NCBI RefSeq assembly: GCF_021869535.1
Contig: NW_026262690.1
Coordinates: 68,131,995-68,195,994 of the forward strand
Source of the DNA: Mytilus californianus
Taxonomy: Eukaryota > Mollusca > Bivalvia > Mytilida > Mytilidae
Length of the DNA: 64,000 bases
Direction of reading: 5' to 3'
Of the stretch, positions 15,001 through 24,384 are shown piece after piece (within the stretch, counting starts at the first letter, position 1; each line of letters begins with the position of its first letter). The translations under genes were made by a program, and so were the position numbers. The notes beneath the pieces were generated by a model that was not told the origin of the DNA, made no database searches, and worked only from the letters and a program-made list of their open reading frames with translations.

Positions 15001-15639
15001 GGATTTTTAGAAGAAATTTTGCTCGAATCGCTGTAGATGTCGTCTAACATTATACTAGATTTTTCTCAAATTATTGAACTGATTATGACAAAACTTGACA
15101 GGAATGCTTGAAATAATCCGTATTACAAAGGAAAAAAGTCACATTCAGTTTATTTAACAAAAAAGTCTTCTTTAGGTGTAATACCACCAAATCATAGTAC
15201 GTCACATCCGGTTGCATACGAAAATAGGTCTAAAAAAATATTCCCTTGAATTTGACAGTTGTAGGTAATTGATCCTACATTTCATTGCAGTAAAACATTT
15301 CTGGGTCATAAACATATATCTTGGGTATTTCAAAGCACCATTATTTTTTTATTTGGGGTTTCTATAAAATATTTTGGAAACTTGAGGTTACATGGTTACT
15401 AAAGCTTGTACACAGGTTAAAAAAGGGGGAAAATTTGATTGGTTAACTTCCATTGATGTTTATTTTCTTATATGCAATGAAATGTTATGTGAAATTTTTT
15501 CTATAGTACTGGACAGGATAAAACTTTACTCATGCCAAGTATTTCTTTATTTGAAACAAAGATATATTCTGCACAATGTTTTGAAAAGTGCAAATTTAAC
15601 AAAGACTAATAGGGGAAAATCAATGGTGGTATTACACCT
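1..15639. repeat. Tandem array, 1367-bp unit, about 11.4 copies
   Basis: The first bases of the window recur at 1368, 2735 and every 1367 bp after that. There are 11 complete units from position 1 plus a partial one of 602 bases ending at 15639. A 285-base segment (355-639 and equivalents) translates identically in all 11 complete units, and lines I compared between copies showed no substitution. The unit is AT-rich and matches no rRNA, histone or snRNA gene that I recognise. The 94-codon open frame in each unit (355-639) runs through the right end of an embedded MITE-like element and has no recognisable domain, so I do not call it a gene. The array runs off the left edge, so its true size is unknown. 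The homogeneity implies recent amplification or strong homogenisation, or an assembly effect. Confidence 0.97.
135..604. mobile_element. MITE-like element inside each 1367-bp unit
   Basis: TTAGGTGTAATACCACCA at 135-152 is the exact reverse complement of 587-604, an 18-bp perfect inverted pair about 470 bp apart. If the outer TA on each side is the target duplication, the element proper is 138-601 and starts GGTGTAATACC. No transposase frame fits inside, so it would be non-autonomous. The copy shown is the first; others lie at +1367 steps, and the last right end is at 15624-15639. A 94-codon frame from 355 crosses the right terminus and is probably accidental. Confidence 0.7.
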
Positions 15640-16282
15640 TGAAGAGATCCCCTCTTACTGGTTACAGTTTCACTAATTACAGCTCTGTCCAATTCTCCTG
15701 AAAAGCACAATAAGAATGTTCCTCAGTTATAAGCTTGAAAATAAAATAACACACACTATTAAAACACTAACAATAAGCAGGTGCCTTCTGACGATGAACT
15801 TGTTATTTTCAGTGTTTTTCGAATGACCTGTTTTATACTTAAGATCCTTTTTTCGTTTTGTATTTTCAAATATGTTGGCCTCGAAAAACACTGAAGAGAC
15901 ATAAATGATTGAAATGCGCATCTGGTGCAGTATACTTGAATATAAAATTACTCGATGAAAACCTTTCGCTTAAATAGACCAGTCAAAAGGGAATCTTTTT
16001 TCTTAAAAAGAAGTAAGAATTAATCATTGAATAAAGACAATTTTGAGTAACTAACTGGTTGAAGAAAATCATAAATTATTACGTTTTATCATTAATAGCA
16101 AAAAATACGACAACAGGGTAAACAAAAACCAACTATTTGTTTTATTAAGGGTTTCCATAGAGAACAATCACCATCATTGATTTGTTGTTTTTTTTCCCTT
16201 TAGGACAAGACAGTTGTTTATATTTGCATGTTTGTTCCTTGTCCTTGTTTAAATCCCACATGTTCATACTAGGAGATAACTT
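15640..16282. other. Unique flank of the array with a dispersed-repeat fragment
   Basis: Sequence changes abruptly at 15640. Around 15888-15930 a stretch containing 'cactgaagagaca' and 'tggtgcagtatac' resembles part of the 539-bp unit found at 33584-37552 (compare 34466-34508), so it is probably a diverged fragment of the same dispersed family. A 64-codon minus-strand frame (15727-15921) lies over it and I do not call it a gene. The rest looks unique. Confidence 0.45.
16141..16146 (-). promoter_or_regulatory. Candidate poly(A) signal of the three-exon gene
   Basis: AATAAA on the minus strand about 137 bases after the stop codon at 16283. It is the first canonical signal I see downstream of that gene. 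Confidence 0.4.
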
Positions 16283-16492
16283 TTATATGTGCTTACTGTC
16301 GGTCTCTGAATTCTTAATGTCTGTGCTTTGGAAGCTTTGATAATTGTAATGCTGGTCTCTCACAAATGATTTTATTCTTTCTTCTTTCACCGGTGAAAGG
16401 AAGGGTCCTGACAGTTCTTTCTCTTCTCGTACTTCTTTAAGATGCAGTTCTTGTTGTGAAGTGCAAGTCTTCTCGTTACTGGCACTTGGCTT
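16283..16492 (-). CDS. Exon 3 (last) of the uncharacterised three-exon gene
   Basis: Codes the last 69 residues, rich in Ser, Glu and Lys. It starts KPSASNEK after the acceptor and ends SKHI-stop. Phase 0 matches exon 2. Confidence 0.65.
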   Translation of the reverse strand, partial: KPSASNEKTCTSQQELHLKEVREEKELSGPFLSPVKEERIKSFVRDQHYNYQSFQSTDIKNSETDSKHI

Positions 16493-17772
16493 CTTTAAAA
16501 ATAAATATATGTAGACAATAAAATAACGAAAAGTAGACAGTTTTGCTATCAACGCGCAATATCAAAACCGAGCATTTTTTATTTAAAAAAAAAACATTAT
16601 GAGCTACTGATTGATAAGGCGCTTGCTTCTAGAGGAGTGTGATATTAATATTAACACTGATACTACTAGTATATCATTGTGTATACAAGAATAAACACTG
16701 CTGCTTTTTAAGTGAAAATACCACGTTCCTAAGCACCCAATAGTGGTAGAAGCATAGAACTAAAAAAAAGGTAAATACCTCGTGAAAAGCATGCCGCAGA
16801 GCATCAGGTTCAGTGGCTGGTTTCCAGAATTCTTCAAACTGTTTCTTTATCTTTTCTTGTTCTCTTGTCAACCTACGTTTCTCCTTTTCTTCTTTGATTA
16901 TCTTTTCTCTGTAGTATGCTTCAACAAATTTAAAGTATTCAGCATCTCTGACGGATTTGTAAAAAGCAGCATATTCCTCTTCGTCTGTCATTTCCGTGGA
17001 TGATACGAATTCCGGTGCTTCTAAGGACTCTTTTTCTGTATTTATGCTTGTAATGGTACGCAACATGTTACACTCATCATTATTGGCAGAATTGAACAGC
17101 GATAGTACCTCAGCCTCTGCAGCTTTTATTTTTGCTAGATTTAACTCTGTGTTTGTTGTTTCATTTTTACCTTCACACAGATTCATTGTGTCAGTAAGCT
17201 TGTTACATTCTGTGTCATTTACATCTTTCAAGAAAGCGAATACCACATTCTCGTTTGGCTCTTTTTCTCCTTCTATAATATTCTGTGGTATCACCATCTC
17301 GTTACATTTAACTATTTTTGCACCAGACAACATATTTGCTTCTATTTCACTGAAAATGACATTAAGAATTGATTCAGAATTAATGCAACACCTTTCATGA
17401 AAATTATTCCAAATTTAAGAAAACACCCGAAACTATGAAGAGGTCATCCGCAAAAAAAAAACCAGAAAGACACACTGAATGATATACTTTTTTAATTAGA
17501 AAAGTTTTTGAAATTTTATAATATCATAAAGTTTATCTGACATTTTTGATTTTTTGAAGTTATACACATCTTTGTAGTAATACATCTTAAATTTCACTAT
17601 AGCCTATATTCAATAGTTCTTAAATTCCAGAAAATAATATTCATCAAAATATAACAGGAGTGCGGACATCTATCAAAAGTAATGGTACCTACCTAAAAGC
17701 AACGTGCAATAACGACAACAGTAAACTACGGACATTCCGTTCAATACTACTACTATCGGTCTCCATTTCCAT
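16283..17772 (-). CDS. Uncharacterised three-exon gene, 286-residue repeat protein
   Basis: Exons on the minus strand: 17772-17693 (ATG at 17772), 17349-16779 and 16492-16283 (stop). Junctions are AG|GTAGGT to TTTTCAG|T (phase 2) and GAG|GTATTT to TTTTTAAAG|AAG (phase 0); together they give 861 bases without a break. An acceptor (cttttttcag) sits one base before the ATG, implying a 5' UTR intron; a donor GTG|GTAAGA at 18816/18815 is a possible match. The protein is acidic and hydrophilic. Four degenerate segments begin near residues 19, 64, 109 and 154, with the pattern [LF]-x-[LF]-[LF]-x(2)-[AV]-x-...-E-x-N-x-L. A charged helix, likely coiled coil, follows at about 173-201 (KEEKEKRRLTREQEKIKKQF). 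There is no signal peptide or membrane segment. Repeat 1 crosses the exon 1/2 junction, which supports the splice model. I do not recognise the family. Confidence 0.72.
16779..17349 (-). CDS. Exon 2 of the uncharacterised three-exon gene
   Basis: Main coding exon, residues 27-217. It carries repeats 2 to 4 and the charged helix. The frame stays open upstream of the acceptor as far as a stop near 17418, so the acceptor is chosen from the TTTTCAG site and phase agreement with exon 1. Confidence 0.75.
17693..17772 (-). CDS. Exon 1 (first coding) of the uncharacterised three-exon gene
   Basis: Twenty-six codons plus two bases, starting MEMETDSSS. A second in-frame ATG lies two codons later. Donor AG|GTAGGT. 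The first half of repeat 1 is encoded here. Confidence 0.65.
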
Positions 17773-17843
17773 TCTGAAAAAAGAAAGGGGAATATAACGG
17801 TACAACTGGTTTGTCAGGTTTTTCTTTATTTTCCCTAATGTAT

Positions 17844-17847
<4 letters not shown>

Positions 17848-17889
<42 letters not shown>

Positions 17890-17944
17890 TGTGTGATCAA
17901 ATGATCAAATAACACATTATTTGGGTCGTTCACTCTCTCTCTCG
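17848..17944. repeat. (CT)n microsatellite with duplicated flank
   Basis: An uninterrupted CT run at 17848-17886 is followed by GTGTGTG and 'gatcaaatgatca'. A second short CT run at about 17932-17942 is followed by the same 'gtgtgatcaaatgatca'. The pair looks like a local duplication of microsatellite plus flank. Confidence 0.9.
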
Positions 17945-18209
17945 TGTGATCAAATGATCACTCAATATTTCTACATACTTACCAAGTTAGTCTCGATAAC
18001 TAAATCTTATAAAATTTAAACTTTCAAAAAGCGTGTACTCCTGCAGGCAAGTTAACAAATTGACGACGTTGCCAAAGAAATATCATGATAATGACGTTAT
18101 GCCGTCAAAGGTCGTGTTACATAGTTTGTATCAGTCGAGGCTGAACGGTTGATGATCCCTGTTCTAGGAATATTATGCGTGTATCAATAACTAAAAGTAT
18201 TATTTCAAA

Positions 18210-18353
18210 AGCAGGTTCCAACTCCCTTCCTACAAAGTTGACATTAGAGAAAAGTTTGCCATTACTTAAGGTCCTTTGGGGTCATATATCTCAAAACGTA
18301 TTTGAGCGTTACTGGTGAAAGTAAATCCAGAAAAGCGCTTCGGACGCACGATG
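18210..18353 (+). repeat. Dispersed repeat B, diverged copy
   Basis: Shares 'caactccct', 'aaagttgac', 'ggtcctttgg', 'gtaaatccagaaaag' and 'cggacgca' in the same order as 31036-31245 and 24205-24375. Best read as a dispersed retroelement-associated repeat. No coding capacity remains. Confidence 0.7.
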
Positions 18354-19700
18354 TTTAAATTTAAACATGTACTAACTTTGCATACTTGTATTAACTAATT
18401 ACATTTTAATTCTATGCATACTTCTGCTAGATAAACAGACTACCTTCAACTAACTTTTAAATTATTTTACATGTTTATGATGCACTAGCAAAACTATACA
18501 TTCAATAATCATCGTTCCAGCAACAACAAAAAACAATAACCAAATATAAATGAACCTTTTCACACGTTTATTTTATGTAAATGGTTCCATGAAGCAAACA
18601 ACATTGAAATATTCTAACTATGCAGCCTAGCTGTCAAGTTGAATGATCGGGATAATATAGAGATTCTACTAGCGTCAGATGAAATGTAAAGGAGCAACAG
18701 GAAATTTGGTAAAAGTCTAAAAGAAATCAAATACACCAATAATTTTTGTTAATTTTGCATTGCATTTGCCTGACTTCAAAGTATTACCCTTAAGACAAAA
18801 AAGAAAAAGTCTTACCACACTTAGTAAGAATCCTACAATCTTCGCCAAGGCTGTAAAATTCAATTTTAGATCTTCAGAAGCACAAATACGGCATACAGGT
18901 AGGTAGCAACGTTCTCATCTGATAAAGGTTGCCAGAGAGGTTTATGACGTTTCGACGTTAGATATCATGTGGCAGCGTTTGCATTAACTGATTGGTGGTG
19001 CATGGACTTCAATCAAACTATCCAATGCAGTTCAATGGTGAGCTAGTTACTGTAATTCCGTATTTTTATTACAATCTGGGATCTCGGAATATTCGCCAAT
19101 CGTGTATTTTATCACGCACCATACCGTAAAGGAGTAAAATGCAAGTCTTTATTAAAATCTTTTTGAGTCTTGGTGAATATTGCCGAATTGGTAGTATTTG
19201 CTTTACCAATGGAACATAAATAAAGAAAGAAATGTTGCTTGCAAAATTTGTTGAAATTCGGTTGTAACCTGTGTAGTAAATTTACAAAATTGGAAATTGT
19301 AAGGAATGCTTTCTTGCTTTACACAACTCTCCATTCCCCAAGTGTGCAGGCTTGTTACTTGTACATCAAATTTTTTATAATCATACCCAAGTTACAACTA
19401 ACTTCTCGTTTTATCTAATTAACAATTTACATTTCTGAATTTTGTTTCATATTCGTGTATTTACGGTATTAGCAACAGCTGGAGGCTTTGAAGATAATTT
19501 TCTGCATAAGCATGAACTAGCTTTAGGTGACAGCAATTACTCTTAGGTACTGTGTGTAGTACCTTGTATGGTCTTGTTTCCGTTTTGTTAGGTATTTTTG
19601 TGAGCTAAGTGGTGTTCTGGTGAATCAACCCTTTTCCAACTGATTTTTATAGTGTGTTCTCTTGTGCATTAAATAACCCAGCCACAGTCTGTGTAAGTTG
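18354..19700. other. Intergenic, no gene seen
   Basis: AT-rich sequence with short open frames only. A candidate donor (GTG|GTAAGA, minus, at 18816/18815) could close a 5' UTR exon of the three-exon gene, with transcription starting near 18900. I see nothing else I can name. Confidence 0.4.
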
Positions 19701-19799
19701 TTTCTAGACCGGAGCTTGTAATTTAGTCTGTCGTTGGTTGCAGTCAAACTTATTTGTTTTTTGGTTGTTGTTGTTATCATAAATCAGTCCGTTGGTTTT

Positions 19800-19985
19800 C
19801 TCTTTCGAATTGTTTCGTGGCTTGCCATGCTGTTGCCTTTTATAGCTAACTATTGAGTATGGGTTTCGCTTATTGTCGAGCGCCGTACTGTACCCTATAT
19901 ATGTGTGTTCATCCTCGTCCGTTTGACTCTGATGCATAGTTGTCTCATTAGCAATCGTAACATATTTTTTCATTATGTTGATATT
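19800..19985 (+). repeat. Dispersed repeat A, 5'-end fragment (diverged)
   Basis: Contains 'ttttatagctaactattgagtatgg' type sequence and 'gttgtctcattagcaatcgtaacatattt', matching in order the better copy at 45104-45243. The 99-codon minus-strand frame over it (19704-20003) is an incidental frame of the repeat. Confidence 0.7.
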
Positions 19986-20154
19986 CTTAGATAAAATAGA
20001 CAAAATGGATTTTCAAGGTAAGACAACATTTTTGTAGATAGGCTTTAGAAGCGATTTGAATTGCGCAATCACTTTGCAATACCAGAACATGATAAAAATG
20101 AATACTTCAGTGACACTACAATTTTGTGCGTCCGAAACTAAGCACATCTATTAA

Positions 20155-20320
20155 CGTATTTTCAATTTTGTATACTTATTTTCAATTTTGTATACTTATT
20201 TTCAATTTTGTATATTTATTTGTAAACTTATTTTCAATTTTGTATATTTATTTGTAAACTTATTTTCAATTTTGTATATTTATTTGTAAACTTATTTTCA
20301 ATTTTGTATATGAATAAAAG
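20155..20320. repeat. Minisatellite, two interleaved unit lengths
   Basis: Units 'ttttcaattttgtatactta' (about 21 bp) repeat directly, then change to a longer unit of about 38 bp that adds 'tttatttgtaaactta'. Roughly three short and three long units are visible. Confidence 0.85.
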
Positions 20321-20352
20321 ATAGGGCAGTGAGACAACAATTCAAAAATATT

Positions 20353-20445
20353 CGACTTTGGACGTCCCTGATGAAGGTAAATCTAGAAAAGCACTTTGGA
20401 CGCATGAAATTGATAAAGTGCTGTTTTCATTTTTTTACAGCACTG
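20353..20445 (+). repeat. Dispersed repeat B, 3' fragment
   Basis: Carries 'cctgatgaaggtaaat', 'agaaaagcactttggacgc' and 'aaagtgctgttttcatttt', matching 24301-24375. The upstream half of family B is absent. Confidence 0.7.
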
Positions 20446-20559
20446 GGACGATACCGCTGTTGGTGGGCTATCAGTCGCCTATAGTATCATCAGCTCAGTA
20501 GTTAGAACTTGGGATCTGACATGATCTATTATTACAAAACTTTCTGAAAGGAAACGGAG

Positions 20560-21075
20560 AATGCGTCAAAGAGACGCGTCAAAGAGACAACAACCCGACC
20601 AAAGAGCATAAAACAGCCCAAAATAAATTATGAAACAATTCAATTGAGAAAACTAATGGCCTAAGTTATAATAAAACAATTAACGAAAAACAAATATGAC
20701 CGACATGAATCAACGACAACCATTGAACTACAGGCTCCTGACTTGGGACAGGCACATAAAGAATGTGGCGGGGTTTAACAAGTTTGTGAGCGCTCAACAC
20801 TCCCCCAACGTGGAACAGTGGTGTAACAGCACAACATAAGAACAAACTATAAAAATCAGTTAAAAAGGCTTAACTCATCAGATAGATACAAAGAGAAAAA
20901 CATCAAACATAAACACAAACCGGACTTGGCAGGGTATTTATCCATCCCTCATCCCTAACAACAAAAAGGACACTAAGTACGTATACAGATCTGAGAGTAC
21001 TCGCATTTACTGACATCTAGTTCAAAGCCAATAACTGATAAAAAAAGATCATGTATCTAAGACTAAAATATCAAT
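20560..21075 (+). repeat. Dispersed repeat A, body without its 5' end
   Basis: Aligns by eye with 44836-45430, for example 'caattcaattgagaaaacta', 'gacaggcacataaagaatgt' and 'gtgtaacagcacaacataag'. It continues without interruption through 'aatgtatctaag'-like sequence at 21051-21062. It therefore acts as the empty site for the two insertions seen in the other copy. Confidence 0.85.
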
Positions 21076-21149
21076 CAGTACATCCAACATCCAATGGATT
21101 TAGTGTAAAGACGTCATTAACAGTCTGAGAAAAACATGACCTTGTGCAA

Positions 21150-22268
21150 TGGAAAAATAAATTGCTTCGCTGAGCGCAGCTGGATACGACCGCAGAGGTC
21201 CAACCCTGAACAGTTGGGGCAAAATGGACACAATATTCGCGCTTGATACAGTCCTGAATTTGGATTGTAATTCAATATTTGACACATAATAGGTTTCTGA
21301 CACAGAATAACTGTAGTCAAAGAACTTAGAAATGGTTATATGATTTGAATTTATATTCAATTTTTTGCTTTTGTGCAATACACTATGCTATTGCGAATTG
21401 ACCTCCCCCCCCCCCCCCCCCCTTTAAAAAAAATTTTAAATGATTTTCTTTTTGATTTCTGAAATCTTTAGGAGAAAAAATTGTCCCCCCCACCCCCCAC
21501 TACCGATCCCCCCCCCCCCCACATCTTTTTCCAAAAAAACAATTATTTCCCTCAGTCATGGTCATAATTTCAATTCAAATTTCCAATGGAGTTTGCAACC
21601 ATATTAACCCATCTAAATACATCATAAAAGTCTTAAAATAGAAAATGACATACATAATCATAGCTAAAATTAATTTACCTTTATCAGCATTTTTAAAATT
21701 ATTAAAATAGTAACTTCTAAAAATGAATTGACAGCTAATCACCTCAAGACAATACAAAAATTCTTTATACATAATCTAAAAGCAGTGTACGGGAGGTAAT
21801 TCAAAGTTGTGTTTGAATTACCTCCCTTACACTGTAATTTGTACTTAAATAATTGTCCTTTAACCAGGACACCCTTGTTTTTTCTCACTTTTTTGCCCCT
21901 AATTCCTAAATGGTTTGAGCCATAACCTCCAAAGCCAATCCTAACCATCCCTTTGTGGTATGGAAACTTGTGGTATAATTTCAGAGAGATCCACACACTG
22001 TTCCACAAGTCATTGTCATGAAACTAGAAAAATGCTTATTTGGGCCCCTTTTTGGCCCCTAATTCCTACACTGTTGGGACCATAACCCCCAAAATCAATC
22101 TCAACCTTCCTTTTGTGGTTGTAAACCTTATGTTTAACTTTCATAGATTTCTATGTACCAATACTAAAGTTATTGTCCGGAAACCAAATGTCTTCGGACG
22201 ACGACGACGACGACGACGACAACGTGATACCAATATACGACCGCAAACTGTTTTTGCGGTCGTAAAAT
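21150..22268 (+). mobile_element. Tandem-core element C, short copy
   Basis: The head at 21165-21380 includes 'ggatacgaccgcagaggtc' and matches 40110-40320 in order. Poly-C tracts follow, then 2 to 3 copies of a ~154-bp core ('ggcccctaattcct', 'aatcaatc', 'cagagagatcca', 'ttattgtc'), a (GAC)n tract at about 22196-22220, and a tail hairpin in which ACGACCGCAAA pairs with TTTGCGGTCGT (about 22238-22266). The head and the reverse complement of the tail share TACGACCGCA. A hairpin at 21791-21826 and unrelated sequence interrupt the body. No protein is encoded, so it is non-autonomous. Confidence 0.75.
21776..21842. mobile_element. Short perfect-stem hairpin (palindromic MITE-like)
   Basis: GGGAGGTAATTCAAA (21791-21805) and its exact reverse complement (21812-21826) flank a 6-base loop. 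The pairing extends outward through CAGTGTA with one mismatch, giving a stem of about 23 bp. It lies inside element C. Confidence 0.7.
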
Positions 22269-22439
22269 AAGGGACCGACAGATTGTAGTACCGTCAAAGT
22301 GCATATGTGTATAACAATTAGTATGATTTTAATTTACTGATAACAAAATCAATGTTTATACCAATAAAAACAATATTCAAAGATCTAATTACAGTTTTGA
22401 ATTAGTAACCTTTTAGAATAAGTTTATTTAAAGGATTGA

Positions 22440-24205
22440 TAAGTTTACCCGGATCGTATATAAATTTCCGGTCTCGGTAAACAACATCACCGTAAAATTT
22501 AGGATGTGCTATTCCGTCTGAAATAAGTTTTTTTTTTACAGGTACAGCCAAACTTGCATACCAAATATTTGTATCTATGGAAGAATTTAGTAAAGGTTTT
22601 AATCAATTTGTGGTAACGAAATCCCTGACTTAATAATTTACCAGTAATACATAGATTACACTCATTGAAATCCAAACCGTCACTACAGACACGGGCATAA
22701 CGAACGAGTTGGGATATATAAACACCGTAAGATGGTGCCATAGGAACATCACCGTCCAAAAAAGGAAAATTAACAATAGGGAAAGACAAGAGTGCACACA
22801 CTGAAATATCTCGCCTGCTTTACTACCACTGACTTTATGTTGATAGCCCCAAATATAAAGTTTTACTACAAGTATCACATTAATTTATCATGATCCAAGA
22901 AAATGAAGTCAAAGTCAGATAAACCAAGCCAGAAATACATGTACACCTTACAATCATTCCATACATTGAATATAGTTGACCTATTGCTTATAGTATATAC
23001 AAGAAACAGACCAAACCATGAAAACTTTATATTGACCAATGAACCATGAAGATGAGGTCAAGGTCAGATGAACCCACCCAGATAGACGTGTACACTTTAC
23101 AATCATTCCATGGATCAAATATAGTTGATGTATCAAATATAGTATATAAGAAACAAACTTAACCATGAAAACTTATCATTGACCAATGAACCATGAAAAT
23201 GATGTCAAGGTCAGATGATACCTGCCAGACAGACATATAAACAGTACAATCATTCCATACACCAAACATAGTTGACCTATTGCTTATAGGTTAAGAAAAA
23301 CAGACCAAAACACAAAAACTTAACATTGAGCCATGAACCGTGAAAATGAGGTCAAGGTCAAATAAAACCTGCCAGACTGACATGTACATCATGAAATATT
23401 TCCATACACCAAATATAGCTGACCTATTGCATACAGTATTAGAAAAATAGACTAAAACACAAAAACTTAACTTTAACTACTGAACCATGAAAATGAAGTC
23501 AAGGTGAGATGACACCTACCAGTTGGTGACATGAACACCTTAAAATCTTCCATACACCAAATATAGTAGACATATTGCTTATATTATCTGAGATATGGAC
23601 TTGACCACGAAAACTTGACATTGTTCACTGATCCATGAAATGAGGTCGAGGTCAAGTGAAATCTGTCTGACAGGCATGAGGACTGTGCAAGGTATGCACA
23701 TACCAAATATAGTTATCCTATTATTCATAATAAGAGAGAAATTAGCATTACAAAAAATCTTAACTTTTTTTTCAAGAAGTCACTGAACCATGAAAATGAG
23801 GTCAAGGACAAAGGACATATGACAGACGGAAACTTCATAACATGAGGCATCTATATACAACGTATGAACATCCAGGTCTTCTACCTTCTGAAATAGTAAG
23901 CTTTTCAGTATTAAGTTAACGCCGCCGCCGCCAGTACACTATCCCTATGTCGAGCTTTCTGCGACAAAAGTCGCAGTCTCGACAAAAAATCATCCCTTTT
24001 GTCGTAAATTTTTGTGTAGAGTTTCTGGTGTAAAACTGACATATCTAAATCTAGGAAAGGACACTTTTTGCTGTTGATATTTGATTTATTTAAAGTAAGT
24101 TGTTGTGGGCACATTTCGGCAGTATATTTAGAGAATTCTTGATTATTCAGCGAAAAAATATCATCAAGATAACGGTAAGCGTTGTTGAATTGATGGAATT
24201 TAGAC
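22440..24205 (-). pseudogene. Reverse transcriptase remnant split by a nested element
   Basis: Two minus-strand blocks make one reading. 24205-23986 contains the catalytic-loop motif RYLDD (24174-24160) and ends YDKRDDFLS. 22785-22440 resumes with SFPIVNFPFLDGDVP, YGVYISQLVRYARVC and GFRYHKL-KTFTKFFHRY, and after a frame change reaches HPKFYGDVVYR before a stop. The family is a reverse transcriptase of the kind common in bivalve and cnidarian genomes; I cannot settle between Penelope-like and other non-LTR classes. The N-terminal palm is missing, the frame is broken near 22540, and a 1191-bp element sits between the blocks, so it is dead. Confidence 0.8.
22790..23980. mobile_element. Tandem-core element nested in the RT, 5-bp target duplication
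   Basis: GACAA at 22785-22789 is repeated at 23981-23985, exactly where the reverse-transcriptase reading breaks and resumes, so these look like target-site duplications. Inside are about six degenerate ~165-bp repeats, each with 'accatgaaaatgaggtcaag', 'acatgtacacctta' and 'caaatatagttgacctatt'. A (CCG)n tract at about 23921-23932 and a terminal hairpin, CTGCGAC-aaa-GTCGCAG type, at about 23959-23976 follow. There is no coding capacity. Confidence 0.8.
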
Positions 24206-24375
24206 GGGTCTTTTTTTTGGCTGTCCTTTTGGTCATATATATAGCTCTTCAAATTTTGCGGTTCTTATACATCTTTGGCTTTCAAATCATTTGGCTTTGA
24301 TCGTTCCTGATGAAGGTAAATCCAGAAAAGAGTTTTGGACGCATGAAATTTATAAAGTGTTGTTTTCCTTTTTTT
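24205..24375 (+). repeat. Dispersed repeat B, between two RT remnants
   Basis: Includes 'gtccttttggtcatatat', 'tttggctttcaaatcatttg', 'cctgatgaaggtaaatcc' and 'ttttggacgcatgaaattt', aligning with 31095-31230. It joins the minus-strand RT remnant on its left to a plus-strand RT remnant on its right. Confidence 0.75.
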
Positions 24376-24384
24376 CCATTTTGG

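Noticed and set aside
16782-17400. Plus-strand frames of 73 and 134 codons
   Set aside because: They are antisense to exon 2 of the three-exon gene, where the minus strand has matching splice sites, phase and internal repeats.
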